Assembly (NCBI GenBank): GCA_037954235.1
Contig: JBBMOA010000010.1
Span: 24,588,529 to 24,652,528 of the forward strand
Direction of reading: 5' to 3'
Source: Aulostomus chinensis
Taxonomy: Eukaryota; Chordata; Actinopteri; Syngnathiformes; Aulostomidae
DNA length: 64,000 bases
A model generated the notes under the pieces. That model was not told the DNA's origin and ran no database searches. It saw nothing but the letters and a program-made list of their open reading frames with translations. Of the stretch, positions 54,380-64,000 are shown one piece after another. How positions within the stretch are numbered: position 1 is the stretch's first letter; every line of letters begins with the position of its first letter. The translations under genes and the position numbers were made by a program.

Positions 54380-55049
54380 GTCAAAACTGCAAAAGTTAAT
54401 AATAATAACGAAAAAAAATCTCAGAATCCAGAGTTTGAAAATATAACACCGGCCGAGTCCAACAGTAGTTCATCAAGATCTGGCTTTGGGCGTCTTGATG
54501 TGGAGGAACTCTAACTGTTCCAAACAGCTCAAAAGTTCTGTAGAAACTCTGCGTCCTTAACTCAGTGGAACCCAATAAAAGAATGCGTTGAAACTGTGAA
54601 GGAATATCCAATCAAAGAAGTGGAAGAGCTCTCTCCTTTCTTTGAAACCATCCCGTTGCTGCGGTGCGCTCAGTGTCCAGCCAGCCGATCTCATTCAGAT
54701 CATTTGGCTCTTTTGTACGGTGAAAGAAAAAAAAGAAAAAGAAAAAAGAAGACACAAAACAGTAAATCCACAGCAAATGAAGTCCAAAGTGACGCTGTAC
54801 AGCTCGCTACTCTTGCAGTCACATTATCTCAGTCCAGTTCTGAATCTGTCACTTGAGATCGGAAACTTTGCGAGTTAGTCCCGTCTTCCCTCATCCACCG
54901 GATCCGCACAGAAGATCACAACTTTTCCATCACCGTTTCTTTTCTTTTCTTTTTTTTTGTCTCCCAGATTCTCCACTACTGATTGATCCACAGACCCCAA
55001 ACCTCAGACCAGAGGGGGGAAATACGGATTCATATTCACAGCATTTCAT

Positions 55050-55103
55050 TCAAGGAAAGCGGAATGCCTCGTCGGTTGGTATGCGCCTCTCGACCCCCTC
55101 CAT
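55050..55103 (-). other. robo1 upstream ORF, 17 codons
   Basis: ATG at 55103 (minus) opens MEGVERRIPTDEAFRFP and stops with TGA at 55052-55050. It lies in the distal part of the presumed 5' UTR, so it belongs to the mRNA only if transcription starts upstream of 55103. Confidence 0.35.
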
Positions 55104-55353
55104 AGACCCGACAACGCTTCCCAGAGAGGAAATTTAACCTCTTCCCGCCTGGATCCCACTGAGGAGCGCAGCGCGCACTGACGGGACGGGCTGCTGCTGC
55201 ACTCTCAAAACTAGATCCAGTAATAAGAGAAACACATATTAAACTATGAGCCTCGCGGTTTTGATTCTTTTTTCGGCTTAATAAAACAAGCGCATGATCC
55301 GTTGATACAGTGATTTAACAAGGAATTTAGAAACGCATGAGAATATTATCTTG

Positions 55354-55367
55354 CCCCCCCCCCCCCC
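55354..55367. repeat. Poly(C) run (C14) upstream of robo1
   Basis: Fourteen C about 160 bases upstream of the estimated robo1 start region. Confidence 0.95.
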
Positions 55368-55984
55368 GGTTTTATGGTCCATTAATATTTTTAGTATAAG
55401 AACTAATTCGCGATAAATCACATGTTTATTCCTCTGAGCTGTCGTCTTGTAGTAAAACATGCCAAAATAAAGCAGAAGACTACTTAAACTTGTTTTCTGT
55501 TGGTAAAACTTCATGTCTGGAGCTTTTACAGCTTAAATTTAATACCTAAGATCAATTGTGGAGTTATGCACAGTAGATCAAAGTAATTCGACACATTTTG
55601 ATGTAAAGGGAATAGTATTTGTTGGCTCCACGAAGTTGAACCTGGTGATCTCAGGGAACGTCGATCATAAACTCAACAGTATAAAAATCTCGATTTATTC
55701 CTAGGTTTCTCAGTTATACTTTAACTAGTTAAGATCCTGTAGTCTGTTATTTCTCTGCCCCCACCACCACCACAGACAAGGCCAACCTTACAGTATTCCC
55801 TTTAACTTTGACATGCATAATTTATAACCGTGCAATTTATCAGGCTTTAAAAGATGCAATAAGTGCGGAAAATATGAATGACATAAAACAGAATGGCTAA
55901 GAAGCCTCTCATATTTCCAAAACTCAGCTCGACCGCGGCTGTAGAGCTTTTTCAGCTCCACTCCTGTGAACATTTGTTACCCAA

Positions 55985-56002
55985 CAGCGCCCCCCAGTGA
56001 CC
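55985..56002 (-). promoter_or_regulatory. CTCF-like binding motif upstream of robo1
   Basis: The plus strand reads AGCGCCCCCCAGTGACC, close to the reverse complement of the CTCF consensus (AGCGCCCCCTGGTGGCC), differing in the core mainly at two or three positions. It lies between the robo1 start region and the candidate divergent gene at 56106. Binding is inferred. Confidence 0.4.
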
Positions 56003-56020
56003 TAATCTAACAGAAAGGAG

Positions 56021-56028
56021 GACGTCAC
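56021..56028 (+). promoter_or_regulatory. CRE-like site
   Basis: GACGTCAC matches seven of the eight bases of a full CREB/ATF palindrome plus its flank. It sits about 80 bp upstream of the candidate ATG at 56106, a usual promoter-proximal distance. Confidence 0.3.
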
Positions 56029-56105
56029 ACATGGACAGTTGAGAGCGCCAACAACAGCAACAGGAGAGTTTCACGTTCCAGATACATACTTTGTAGAACT
56101 CAACC

Positions 56106-56162
56106 ATGACGACTTTGTCAGAGGAACTCGATAGAGCAGTTGAGGAACCAACAGTACTGAAG
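56106..56162 (+). CDS. Candidate small gene, exon 1 (unrecognised)
   Basis: ATG at 56106 has a near-ideal context (CAACCATGA, A at -3) and opens 19 codons, MTTLSEELDRAVEEPTVLK, ending at a possible donor AAG|GTACTT. If unspliced it would read six more codons to a TAG. Upstream is a short region with a CRE-like GACGTCAC (56021-56028) and a CTCF-like motif (55985-56002), which fits a promoter firing away from robo1. The peptide is acidic and probably helical. I do not recognise the family. Together with candidate exons at 56292-56354 and 56601-56669 it would make a 62-residue protein. Start and splice signals are seen directly; that it is a gene is inference. Confidence 0.35.
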
Positions 56163-56291
56163 GTACTTTCAGTTATTTAGCCGTCAGCGCCGAATAAAGG
56201 CGAAAAGTAACTTTCTAAGAAGTACACGTGAAGGGAAAGTTAACGTCCAACTCAGTTCATCTCAACATTTATCACAATGCCTCACATCCAG

Positions 56292-56354
56292 TGTCAAGGC
56301 TGGGTCGTCGTGCTCAGCAGGAGTGAGAAGGAGCAGATAAATAGCCCCTGTGTG
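56292..56354 (+). CDS. Candidate small gene, exon 2 (unrecognised)
   Basis: This 63-nt stretch lies between an acceptor (CATCCAG ending at 56291) and a strong donor (GTG|GTAAGG at 56355). It is open in phase 0, which fits the phase-0 end of the preceding candidate exon. It encodes CQGWVVVLSRSEKEQINSPC followed by V. The 129-bp intron before it is typical of compact fish introns, and possible branch-point sequences lie near 56265. The polypyrimidine tract is weak. No domain is recognised. Confidence 0.3.
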
Positions 56355-56600
56355 GTAAGGAGAAAAAAAACCTTGACTCTTTATTTCAGATGAAGCTGTA
56401 AATTAAGTATATTAATGCCACATGTACCATTCCAAACAAGAAACGTTATTTTAAAAGTTTCCCTTAGGCAGCATTTGCATGTCCTTGTTCACCAGTTAGA
56501 GATGTTTTTTTGATTGCTATATTTATTATTATTACTTTATTGTATTATAGTTTTCCACTCTCCGCACACACCCTCAGTCCTCATGTGCCCCATCTCGCAG

Positions 56601-56669
56601 AGAGCTTTTACAGCCTCAGATCTGTTAAGTGGCTTAGAACATTTCCTCTCGCCAACAGGAGGAAACTGA
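56601..56669 (+). CDS. Candidate small gene, terminal exon (unrecognised)
   Basis: A clearly pyrimidine-rich tract (about 56551-56598) ends in CTCGCAG at 56600. Reading on in phase 0 gives RAFTASDLLSGLEHFLSP and then TGGN with a TGA at 56667-56669. The preceding intron would be 246 bp. AATAAA at 56822-56827 lies about 155 bp after the stop, and two more follow near 57110-57122. An alternative acceptor at about 56548 leaves other frames open, so the exon start is uncertain. Confidence 0.28.
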   Translation, partial: RAFTASDLLSGLEHFLSPTGGN

Positions 56670-56821
56670 AGCGTATTTATTAGAAAAGTCCTCACTTAGA
56701 CCCGCACCAGAGAGGGAGGGGGGAACGAATGCTCTGTCTGAGAGGATGAGGGAGGACAAAACAAAAAACAAAAAAAAAAACATAATTCACATCTCTCTTG
56801 TTGGTCACGTTACATGCAAAA

Positions 56822-56827
56822 AATAAA
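56822..56827 (+). other. Poly(A) signal AATAAA
   Basis: A canonical AATAAA hexamer downstream of the candidate plus-strand small gene. It is supporting context only, since such hexamers are common in AT-rich DNA. Confidence 0.3.
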
Positions 56828-57424
56828 GGTGGGAAAATAGATGGTTAAAATGTAGAAAAGGCAGATGGTGACATTAGTAAACTGTAAAAGAATGGAAGCC
56901 ATCAAATACGAAAGTACATGCCGCCATCTTCATCATAACCATCTCATCCAACCCTTTTGTGTTCTGGTTTGTTATCACTGGTCCTCTACGGCTGCCATAA
57001 AAAGAAAAAAACAAACAAACACCATATGCACAAATTACAGTGACTGAGCTCTGGGTAGGATCTTCAAAACCTTGTAACCTTGATCAGACCACAGCGGGCA
57101 AAGTGAAGAATAAAGCAAAAATAAAGACATCCCGTCCGAGCTGTGATTGAAGCGGCACAGACAACTCATTTTTATACCACAGTCAAAGTCCCTCTTTTTC
57201 TTTTTTTTGCAGGAGACAACTTCCAAGAATATACAATGAACAAAAGGATAAATATTTTCCCATGCTTGACTGCAAAGCACTCCAACGCTCTAATGCTTTA
57301 AAAACCACTAATGAAAACCAAGACTACTTTTCATGCTGTCAAAGATTTGGATGATGTTGTTTTTTTTTCCTTCTTACTTTTTGGATGGCAGTTATGGAAC
57401 ACATCACATATTTATGGCACTTAC

Positions 57425-57644
57425 TGTGAAAAACCTGGTCGCATTTGGGTGGTTTGTTGTGGGAATGCCTGGACGTCTGGTGCTGTTGTTGGAGTCCAGA
57501 GTTATTAGGCTGCTGCCGTTTACACCAGGTAGACTTGTGTGACCCGGGAAAGTGATGGACCCTTTTTGGACCCTGATGGTCTTTAGGAACTCCCAGCATG
57601 ACGAGCACGGCGAACAGCACCACGAGCAAATATATAATCTGCAT
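57425..57644 (-). CDS. Candidate secreted protein or alternative robo1 first exon (unrecognised)
   Basis: On the minus strand, ATG at 57644 (A at -3) opens a peptide with a very hydrophobic start, MQIIYLLVVLFAVLVMLGVP, that looks like a signal peptide. A basic, His/Gln-rich stretch follows, with dibasic sites (GPKR, WCKR) and three Cys in all. The leader codons are unusually rich in G or C at third positions compared with the surroundings. Read through, the ORF ends at TGA 57339 (101 residues). A perfect donor, CACA|GTAAGTG, at 57424 would end it after 73 codons in phase 1, the phase needed to splice into robo1 exon 2 (giving Arg then SRLRQED). A TATA-like TATATAGAG lies upstream at 57977-57985 (minus). 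I recognise no family. It does not resemble the long mammalian ROBO1 N-terminus in sequence, although the layout (signal peptide, about 50-residue spacer) is similar. It may be a chance ORF. Confidence 0.3.
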
Positions 57645-57976
57645 CGTGATGAACAACACAATTGATAAAAAAAAGTTCTTAACTGAAGTCTGGTCCGTCT
57701 CTGAAAACAGCAAATCCCATAATTCTTTCGTGTCCTGCTCGCGTAACTGGCTGAAAATCAATATTGTCAATTCAAAAATTATCCAATCCAAGACTTTCTT
57801 CAAAATTTCCCAAAACAGAAAGCGACAGCAAACTGTGCTGCACTTGCCACCAAGAGCCCTTCATGCTGCTACACTTAAGATCCACCAAATACATCAACCC
57901 CTGCAGGCTTGGCGTGGCTCCTAAATCCAGCGACAATGTTTCCCCCCAGAGGACGATGGGATCTTAATGAGGGCAA

Positions 57977-57985
57977 CTCTATATA
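57977..57985 (-). promoter_or_regulatory. TATA-like box
   Basis: TATATAGAG on the minus strand, about 330 bp upstream of the ATG at 57644. It could position a transcript for that ORF. The intervening leader contains an earlier uORF (about 40 codons starting MYLVDLKCSS), which weakens the case for efficient translation. Confidence 0.2.
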
Positions 57986-58847
57986 CAATGTGCATAGTGA
58001 AGTTCACTCCCCTCACCATCTCACCATCCCGTCTCTCAATGAAGAGACTGTCTCTCATCTTCCCGGCCTTTTCATCTCCCATAGTTCTCCTTTTAATATT
58101 CAAAAGGAGTTTGGGGACGTTCCATCTTTTCTTATGATGTTTCTATGCATGCAGCAGGACGGGGGATCCTGTAGGTTTCATGCTGAGTCCCTTTTCAGAC
58201 GTGTTGGACCCCTCACAAAACCTAGGCCTCTCAGTGTAGAGGTGACGGGGTGAAACACAGGCGGGGTATAGCAAAGGAGCCCGCATTCCCTTTCCCCTGA
58301 CTAAGACGATTTAATGGCTTTCATTCCAATCCCACTAGTGCACCGAGCAAGATGGTGTAAAACAAAACACTTCTCCCTCAAAAAAGATGCTCCCGTTGAG
58401 AAGCAAACACAGCTTTCTTTCCCCGATAGATGAAAACAAATTCTTTTCCAAAAAGTATCCGACACTCCACAAACTGAAGTTGAACTACTCTCGGAGAAAA
58501 TGGAGTCACCTTGGACAGGGTGTGGCAGTGACAGGTACAGTTACGTCTTTCCACAAGCACTTTAGTTGGATTGTTACTTCACTTGCCTCACATTTACTAT
58601 ACAGCCCTTTATCTTGTTCCGTCCTTGAGGAGCCATTGCTCTATTTATTCATTATGCCACTTTTTTTTTTTCACAAAAAAAAAAAAGCAATTCAAATTTG
58701 TCATCTTTGTGAGTTGGCGATGGACGGTACGTCTCCAAGGTGTTTTGAAAAGATAAACTTGAAAAAAGGCGAAGTAAAGGGATTGCGTTTGATTGAGCTC
58801 CTTCAGCTCTCACAAAGAACATTTGTGTCTTGTTTCAGTTTTTTTTT

Positions 58848-58860
58848 GGGGGGGGGGGGG
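58848..58860. repeat. T9-G13 homopolymer pair
   Basis: A T run followed directly by thirteen G. Confidence 0.95.
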
Positions 58861-59354
58861 AGGTTGTGATTTGTTTTAACAGATACACAAGTAGCTCGTC
58901 ATGAGTCAGAGGTGGTGAGGAATAACGAAGGACAGCAGTCTCAGGGCTGCTTATGTTCATAAACCCATTCGTTTAGAAGAGTGACTGCTTGGTTGCATGT
59001 ATTTCCATCAGTTTAAAGCTCCTTCCTCTTCTCCTTCTCACACCGGCTGCAGTTACTGAGTGAATATGGGTCTTATATCGTTGTTTATCCCTTTCAGTGT
59101 GAGAACACCTTCCTATTTCCCAACTAGGGATAGAGACTGGTATGATTTGACTCCCTCTTGATGTTTTAATTGTACTCGATCCATGCTGTCTCTGCATTTT
59201 TCCAGGGCTCTAACATCATTCAAAATGTCCCCTTCAAAAAAAAAGTCCATCGATTTAAAGTTGGTTGAACTTAAATATAATATTTAATATTTAGAGCTTT
59301 TGTAAGAATAATGATTTTAGTTCAAATTCTCATGTCAAACCAGGACTTTGATAA

Positions 59355-59359
<5 letters not shown>

Positions 59360-59398
<39 letters not shown>
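59360..59398. repeat. (AT)n microsatellite
   Basis: About 19 uninterrupted AT units, able to form a cruciform. Confidence 0.97.
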
Positions 59399-59401
<3 letters not shown>

Positions 59402-59709
59402 TTTCACTGACACAAAATGTGTCTATTTCAAGATTCAGAAATGTCAAAAGGTCAAAAATTATTGCGTCAGTATGAGGGATGTGTGACTTAATGTACTTTA
59501 TGCAATGGTTCTAATTTCAGAGCAGCCAAACAAGTGTCACAATCTTGCCAATAAGTGTGTACACAACATATAGAATGACACCTAATGCACACAATATTTA
59601 CATAAAATGTCATTTATACAAAGCCACAGATTAAAAAAATAAATAAAAAAGCTAAGCTGGCCTGTCAGACTAAAGTGAACCATAGTTAGACTGTGACACA
59701 TTTCTACAG

Positions 59710-59905
59710 TCACTGGAAGTGAAGCCTAAATTGTATCTGGTCATGTTTCTGGACAAAAACGCCGCTATCCAGCTCTTTCACTGAGCTGTCAGCCACGAGA
59801 GTCCGAGAATGTAGCACTCTGGGCTCCATCAGAGACGGCCAATATCCCCCTAAACCCCGAGCCCTCACAGACTTAATTGATATCAGCTGGTAGGAACGGG
59901 AGTTG
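59710..59905 (-). CDS. Possible terminal exon of an unrecognised minus-strand gene
   Basis: A good acceptor (CATTTTGGGCCCTTGCAG, ending at 59906) is followed by an open frame in phase 2: one base, then 64 codons starting NSRSYQLISIKSVRARG, ending QKHDQIQFRLHFQ and TGA at 59712-59710. Third positions are somewhat GC-enriched. If real it would be the 3' end of a gene transcribed from beyond base 64000 in the same direction as robo1. It does not match the C-terminus of GBE1, the upstream neighbour of ROBO1 in mammals. No poly(A) signal was seen nearby on this strand, and the length is within chance expectation. Confidence 0.18.
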
Positions 59906-61914
59906 CTGCAAGGGCCCAAAATGACATACAGAGGAGTGGGACAGTGGTCTCACATTACCATGGCAACACCAACAACATGTGCAGCCATGTTTTTCAGGAT
60001 TGTGTTCACTGTTCTTTTCTAAAAATGTCTCAAAGTCCTGCTTGAACCAGATTTCACACTGAATGATGACACTTAATTGAACCTGAGAAGCAGAACAACA
60101 ACAACAAACTTTAAAAATGTTAATATTTTGAAGAAAATAACATTTTATTTGAGGCATAAAAGACTATGACCTGATTTCATACACTGGTTTGTGCAATGCA
60201 ATGTTATTCAGTACTTTGTATGACAAATGAAGGATTATAGAAAAAAAAAAGGTTCTGTCACACTTCCAATAAACCCTAATCACAGTAACCTGTACTTAGC
60301 GTCGCAATGCTATGAATTGTGGGAAATTCCCTCTGGCAAAGTCTACAAAAATCTGCTGACAGGAAGTGCGCATTTAAGGGCTCAAAACTTTCTGTACAGA
60401 GCCTTCGTGCAGTTGATGATGTCACAGCCATAATCACCCGAGCATCGCACGGACACACGCACCAGAACCCGTGAGTCTGTGAAGGCTGACACTGAAATCA
60501 GGTTGAACCACTCAGCTGAAAAACAAAAGCCCCTGAGGCAAGTGGGAAGTAAAGATTACAAGTAATCGAAGCTACAAAAACTGCAAAACAGGTGGGAAAT
60601 ATCAACTTTACTAGTTGTAAAACTCATTTTATCTGCAAGAGGCTGCAGTGCACCACTAACTATGTTCTACTTACTACGAAAATGATGTTTTCTTTAAGTT
60701 TAGAAGGCAGGTTTAATAAACTCTGACTAGAATGACGGTTCTTTGTTGTTCCTTAACTTTTTTTGGCCTTAACTCCTTAACACTGGAGGGGATAAATAAT
60801 AAAATGGATCACCCGATTCTTTTCCCTTCACTTGCCTCTCAAAGGATCCGTAGATGAACCTTGAAACAAGCCAAAAAGTCTTTTAAACACTGAACAAGAC
60901 TAGAATGTCTCTTGTCACCATTGTATTGAGACTTTGCCAGACGGCAGAGAGAGGAAGAGGTGATACAAAGCCAGTAAGATGCAAAGTGAGTGTAACAAAA
61001 CATAAACAGAAGAGTGGGAACATTCTTCCTCTCACTATAGCTCCTCTGTTGAGCTTTCAGACATGATAAAAAAAAAAAAAGACAGGGGTCCAGTGAAAGA
61101 AAATGACGGCAAACTCAACAAATCTGTTTCTGTTCTGGGAATGCCCCCATGCATGACGCTGCTGCTAGAAATGTGAGGCAGGGCAGAAAGGGGGGGTTGG
61201 TTGGGGCTGGGGATAAAAGAAAATGGGGGAACTTCACAGGATGCTGCAACGAGATTCGAAGCACAAAGCCGGATGAGGCGATAAACAGGCTGTTGCTTTT
61301 CCGCTTGCCTGCGCACACTGAATCCCTCCTCTCCCCGTGTCTTTTAATGGGCCTCACATTAGCATCTGTTTAGCGTCAGCCGAGACGCAGCCTGTGGAGG
61401 CTGATGAAAATAACCCAGCTATCACATAACATCCCGGAGGCAATATGAAAATACAGTCAGACATTTGATTATTTACGGCTACAGACACTGAGGAAGTTCG
61501 AATGAATGTTATTTTATTCATCGCTCCAATTCAAAACCTACTTCTAAGAGATTACGTTCCATCTGTAAAGAGATGTAGAATGGAACACACGGAACATTAG
61601 AACCTCAGCTCAGCGAGAAAAGGACACGAATTAAGACAACATTTTGGTATATTGTCCTTGGATCGCTTTCTTTTTTAATCCAGTGCAGCCTATTTTTTTT
61701 TTCACAATGCAACCTGGCAGAGCATGGCAGCATTTTGCTTCTGCTTAATTGAGATAGAAACAATAACTGAGGAAATATACGCAGGTTTATTTAGTAGAAC
61801 ATATTTAAAGAGGTAAAGATCTCCTCCTGTCATACATGTACCACAGATGTGAGCTTTAGCTATCAAATGGTCTTTCAAATAATCAGTAAATATTATGTCA
61901 GTATATATGTGTGT

Positions 61915-61933
61915 TGTGTGTGTGTGTGTGTGT
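61915..61933. repeat. (TG)n microsatellite
   Basis: About nine TG units following a short TATATGTGTGT stretch. Confidence 0.93.
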
Positions 61934-62126
61934 CAGCACTCGCAGTGACAGCTTAAACAGCTCAATTACTGTTCAATTAAAGAGGCCCAGTTACACATTC
62001 AGAACACTGTCACCCATACGAGATGACACAGTTGACTCTGAGTTAACACATTAGTCAAAATGTTCCGTTTTTCAGGCGAAGCACAATTTTACATCAAATC
62101 AATTTGCTATTAACACATTGCTGAAA

Positions 62127-62132
<6 letters not shown>

Positions 62133-62182
<50 letters not shown>
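62133..62182. repeat. (TG)n microsatellite
   Basis: About 25 uninterrupted TG units. Confidence 0.97.
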
Positions 62183-62183
<1 letters not shown>

Positions 62184-62829
62184 ACGGATGAGTTTCTCAT
62201 CCGCGACTTGACATTTCCTCTTTAATTACAAACACATTGCATATCTTGAGAGCTACACTGAGCCCGTTAATGAAAGGCCCTCGGTGCTCTGGCCAGAACA
62301 GTTTGGCTGTTTTTAGGTTAGAAAAACATTCTTAATTCATATCATTTGGTTTTCCTACCTTTTTTATATCGCCGTGGAGAAATCAATCAAAGCCCGTAAA
62401 AACACAAATTGTTCTTCTAATATTCTCGACAAACCTCAACTCCAAAGCCAAAGTTGCCAACGGGCTGAGAATGAATGGAACATTAATATTTTTCTTCAAA
62501 GTTATTTCTTGAATAAACTTTGCAGAACTGTACTTAGGATATCATTCTCTAGTAGTGGTGGTTTTAGTGGGCCTGTGAGCCAACATCAGGGACTGATCTG
62601 CCTCTGAAGACCCCGAACAGAAAGTGCAAAGATACTGCTCATGCTAAAAGCATTCGCCGTCCCGCTAATAAAAAGCGTCTTCTTTCCTTCTCTCTCCCTG
62701 GTGAAATCAGCTGCCAAAACAAACTGGCACAGTGATGAATGTAATAAATATGATTGATGGGATATCTGGTGCTGCTGACCTCACACCACGCGCCAGAGTC
62801 CAGGGAGCAGGTGCTGCTCAGATTTACAG

Positions 62830-62900
62830 CCCCCCCCCCCCCGCCATCTCACGACATTCCCCTCTCTCTCACACACACACACACACATACACATACACAT
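62830..62900. repeat. C13 run and (TC)n-(AC)n cluster
   Basis: Thirteen C (62830-62842), then after about 20 unique bases a short TC repeat and AC repeat with T interruptions. Confidence 0.95.
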
Positions 62901-64000
62901 AAACTGAGCCTTGCAGAGACACTCAGTCTGCTGAGACTCCACAGCCCCCTGCCGCTCACACCAAGCAGCAGGCCTGATATTGGCTCAACTTCATGTGCAA
63001 CATGACTATGCATGAATCATTTCACCACTAATAAAAGCAATAATGTTACAAATCACCAGGCAGTCCGTCCAGGCTGACAGTTATTAGAGTCGTTTCTGTC
63101 AGCGTGAGTCTACAACGCTCCCTGTGAGATTAAGAAACCCTCACATGGTGTGTTTGCTCGTAATGATGGCTATTTGATCTGCAGGTACGGGGAGAACTAC
63201 AAATAAACATAGCTACTACGATTTGATGGGTAATTCATTCGGTACGCCCAGATAACGCCAATCAGCCCTACAAAATCCCACTTCAACAGGATTATAATGT
63301 ATTGAATCTGTGAAAAAGTGTGCAGGGGATTTTTTTTTTTTTTTAAATTTATATGAGTTAACAGTTCCCAGTGACACCAGTACCAACACAAATCAGAGCC
63401 TCCAAGGTGACCACTAAAGTGGTAGATTATCCATAACGTGGAAGGAGCGGCACCACTGTGGATGGATCATTCGAGAGAGTCGCGAGTACGGAGGTTGCAC
63501 TGAAGCTCTAAAACATAGCAAATTTACATTGAAGCAATTTGGGCAAAAATTTGAAAGTGAAATGTGATTTGAGATGCGCACGTAGCTTTTAAAGTAGCAA
63601 AGTGCACCGCAAACTAACCAGGCTGTTATTGTGGAAACGGCTGATTAAATTTAGCTCAAATGTGGTTGTGAATTTTAGGGCACATCTGAACCTCTGGACT
63701 CCAATAATGGCTTCTATCATTATATTGTATTAGTTTTCGTTTGAGCGTGCTTGCAGAGCGATTACTATACTGATACCAGACTAATGCAATATTCTTCACA
63801 CTGGCTGATTTTTTTTCACAGCATCGACATTTCATTTTCTTGAGCTTTTCATTTTGGTTACAATCAAGTGTCTTGAAATGAGAATTTCTACTTTCTATAA
63901 CTTTGTAACTGTGTTTATTTGTGAACTCCCTCACCAGCAGCATACTGTGCACTCAAAATGTACAGCAGCTGTATGACGACCGTCGTCTTATTTTCCCCCA

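Larger units (their letters stand above)
54294..55195 (-). other. robo1: robo1 5' UTR (exon 1, estimated extent)
   Basis: This is the sequence upstream of the robo1 ATG on the minus strand. It runs without an obvious splice acceptor up to a GC-rich block at 55140-55195 (repeated GCGC, CTGCTGCTGC on the plus strand), a likely core promoter or start-site region without a clear TATA box. It contains long pyrimidine tracts in the RNA sense (about 54720-54755 and 54940-54960) and at least two short upstream ORFs. The upstream boundary is inferred from composition and could be off by a few hundred bases. A 5' UTR intron cannot be excluded. Confidence 0.55.
55196..56105. other. Intergenic region between robo1 and candidate divergent gene
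   Basis: About 0.9 kb without a recognised coding exon. It holds a C14 run (55354-55367), the CTCF-like motif and the CRE-like site. The distance is short enough for a shared bidirectional promoter region if both genes are real. Confidence 0.5.
57986..64000. other. Intergenic DNA upstream of robo1
   Basis: About 6 kb with no recognised gene apart from the weak candidate exon at 59710-59905. It contains a G13 run (58848-58860), an (AT)n tract (59360-59398), (TG)n tracts (61915-61933 and 62133-62182) and a C13/(AC)n cluster (62830-62900). The 160-codon plus-strand ORF at 58387-58869 runs through poly(T), poly(A) and poly(G) and looks like chance. Confidence 0.5.

Noticed and set aside
57598..57924. 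108-codon plus-strand ORF
   Set aside because: Antisense to the more plausible signal-peptide ORF at 57425-57644; no features of its own.
58387..58869. 160-codon plus-strand ORF
   Set aside because: Includes translated poly(T), poly(A) and poly(G) (Phe, Lys and Gly runs); no domain.

Overview
This window looks like teleost fish nuclear DNA, probably from a spiny-rayed (percomorph-like) fish. The signs are very dense (CA)n/(TG)n microsatellites, a V-SINE of the DANA type, a fish L2-type LINE 3' tail ending in a TTGAC microsatellite, and a vertebrate gene with long introns and GT-AG splice sites. Almost all of the open reading frames are chance ORFs in noncoding DNA. There are no operons, CRISPR arrays, rRNAs or convincing tRNA genes.

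The one certain gene is roundabout 1 (robo1), an axon-guidance receptor for Slit, on the minus strand. Its 5' end lies in the window. Exon 1 is about 54236-55195 and holds a long 5' UTR with two short upstream ORFs and a 19-codon signal-peptide CDS at 54236-54293. Exon 2 (38572-38898) encodes the whole first immunoglobulin domain. The two exons are separated by a 15.3 kb intron, and both junctions are phase 1 and join to give the expected ...CSG-SRLRQED... sequence. From 38571 down to base 1 the window appears to be intron 2; I found no Ig2 exon there. The start resembles the short DUTT1-type N-terminus of mammalian ROBO1. The choice of robo1 over robo2 rests on that start, on a split codon beginning with A (Ile in ROBO1, Leu in ROBO2), and on Ig1 residues, some of which are nevertheless ROBO2-like.

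Upstream of robo1 (55.2-64 kb) is less clear. A CTCF-like motif and a CRE-like site sit near 56.0 kb. Just beyond them, on the plus strand, is a candidate compact three-exon gene (56106-56669, 62 codons plus stop) with a good Kozak start, plausible splice sites and a poly(A) signal, arranged head-to-head with robo1. At 57425-57644 (minus strand) is an ATG ORF with a strong signal peptide. It could be a small secreted protein, or an alternative robo1 first exon, because a GTAAGT donor leaves it in phase 1, compatible with robo1 exon 2. A weak candidate terminal exon lies at 59710-59905 (minus). None of these three was recognised as a known family.

The rest is intronic or intergenic DNA with simple repeats, thirteen C or G homopolymer runs of 8 or more, SINE/LINE fragments, a 12-bp perfect hairpin at 32.3 kb, and AT-rich homeodomain/CRE motif clusters that may be intronic enhancers.
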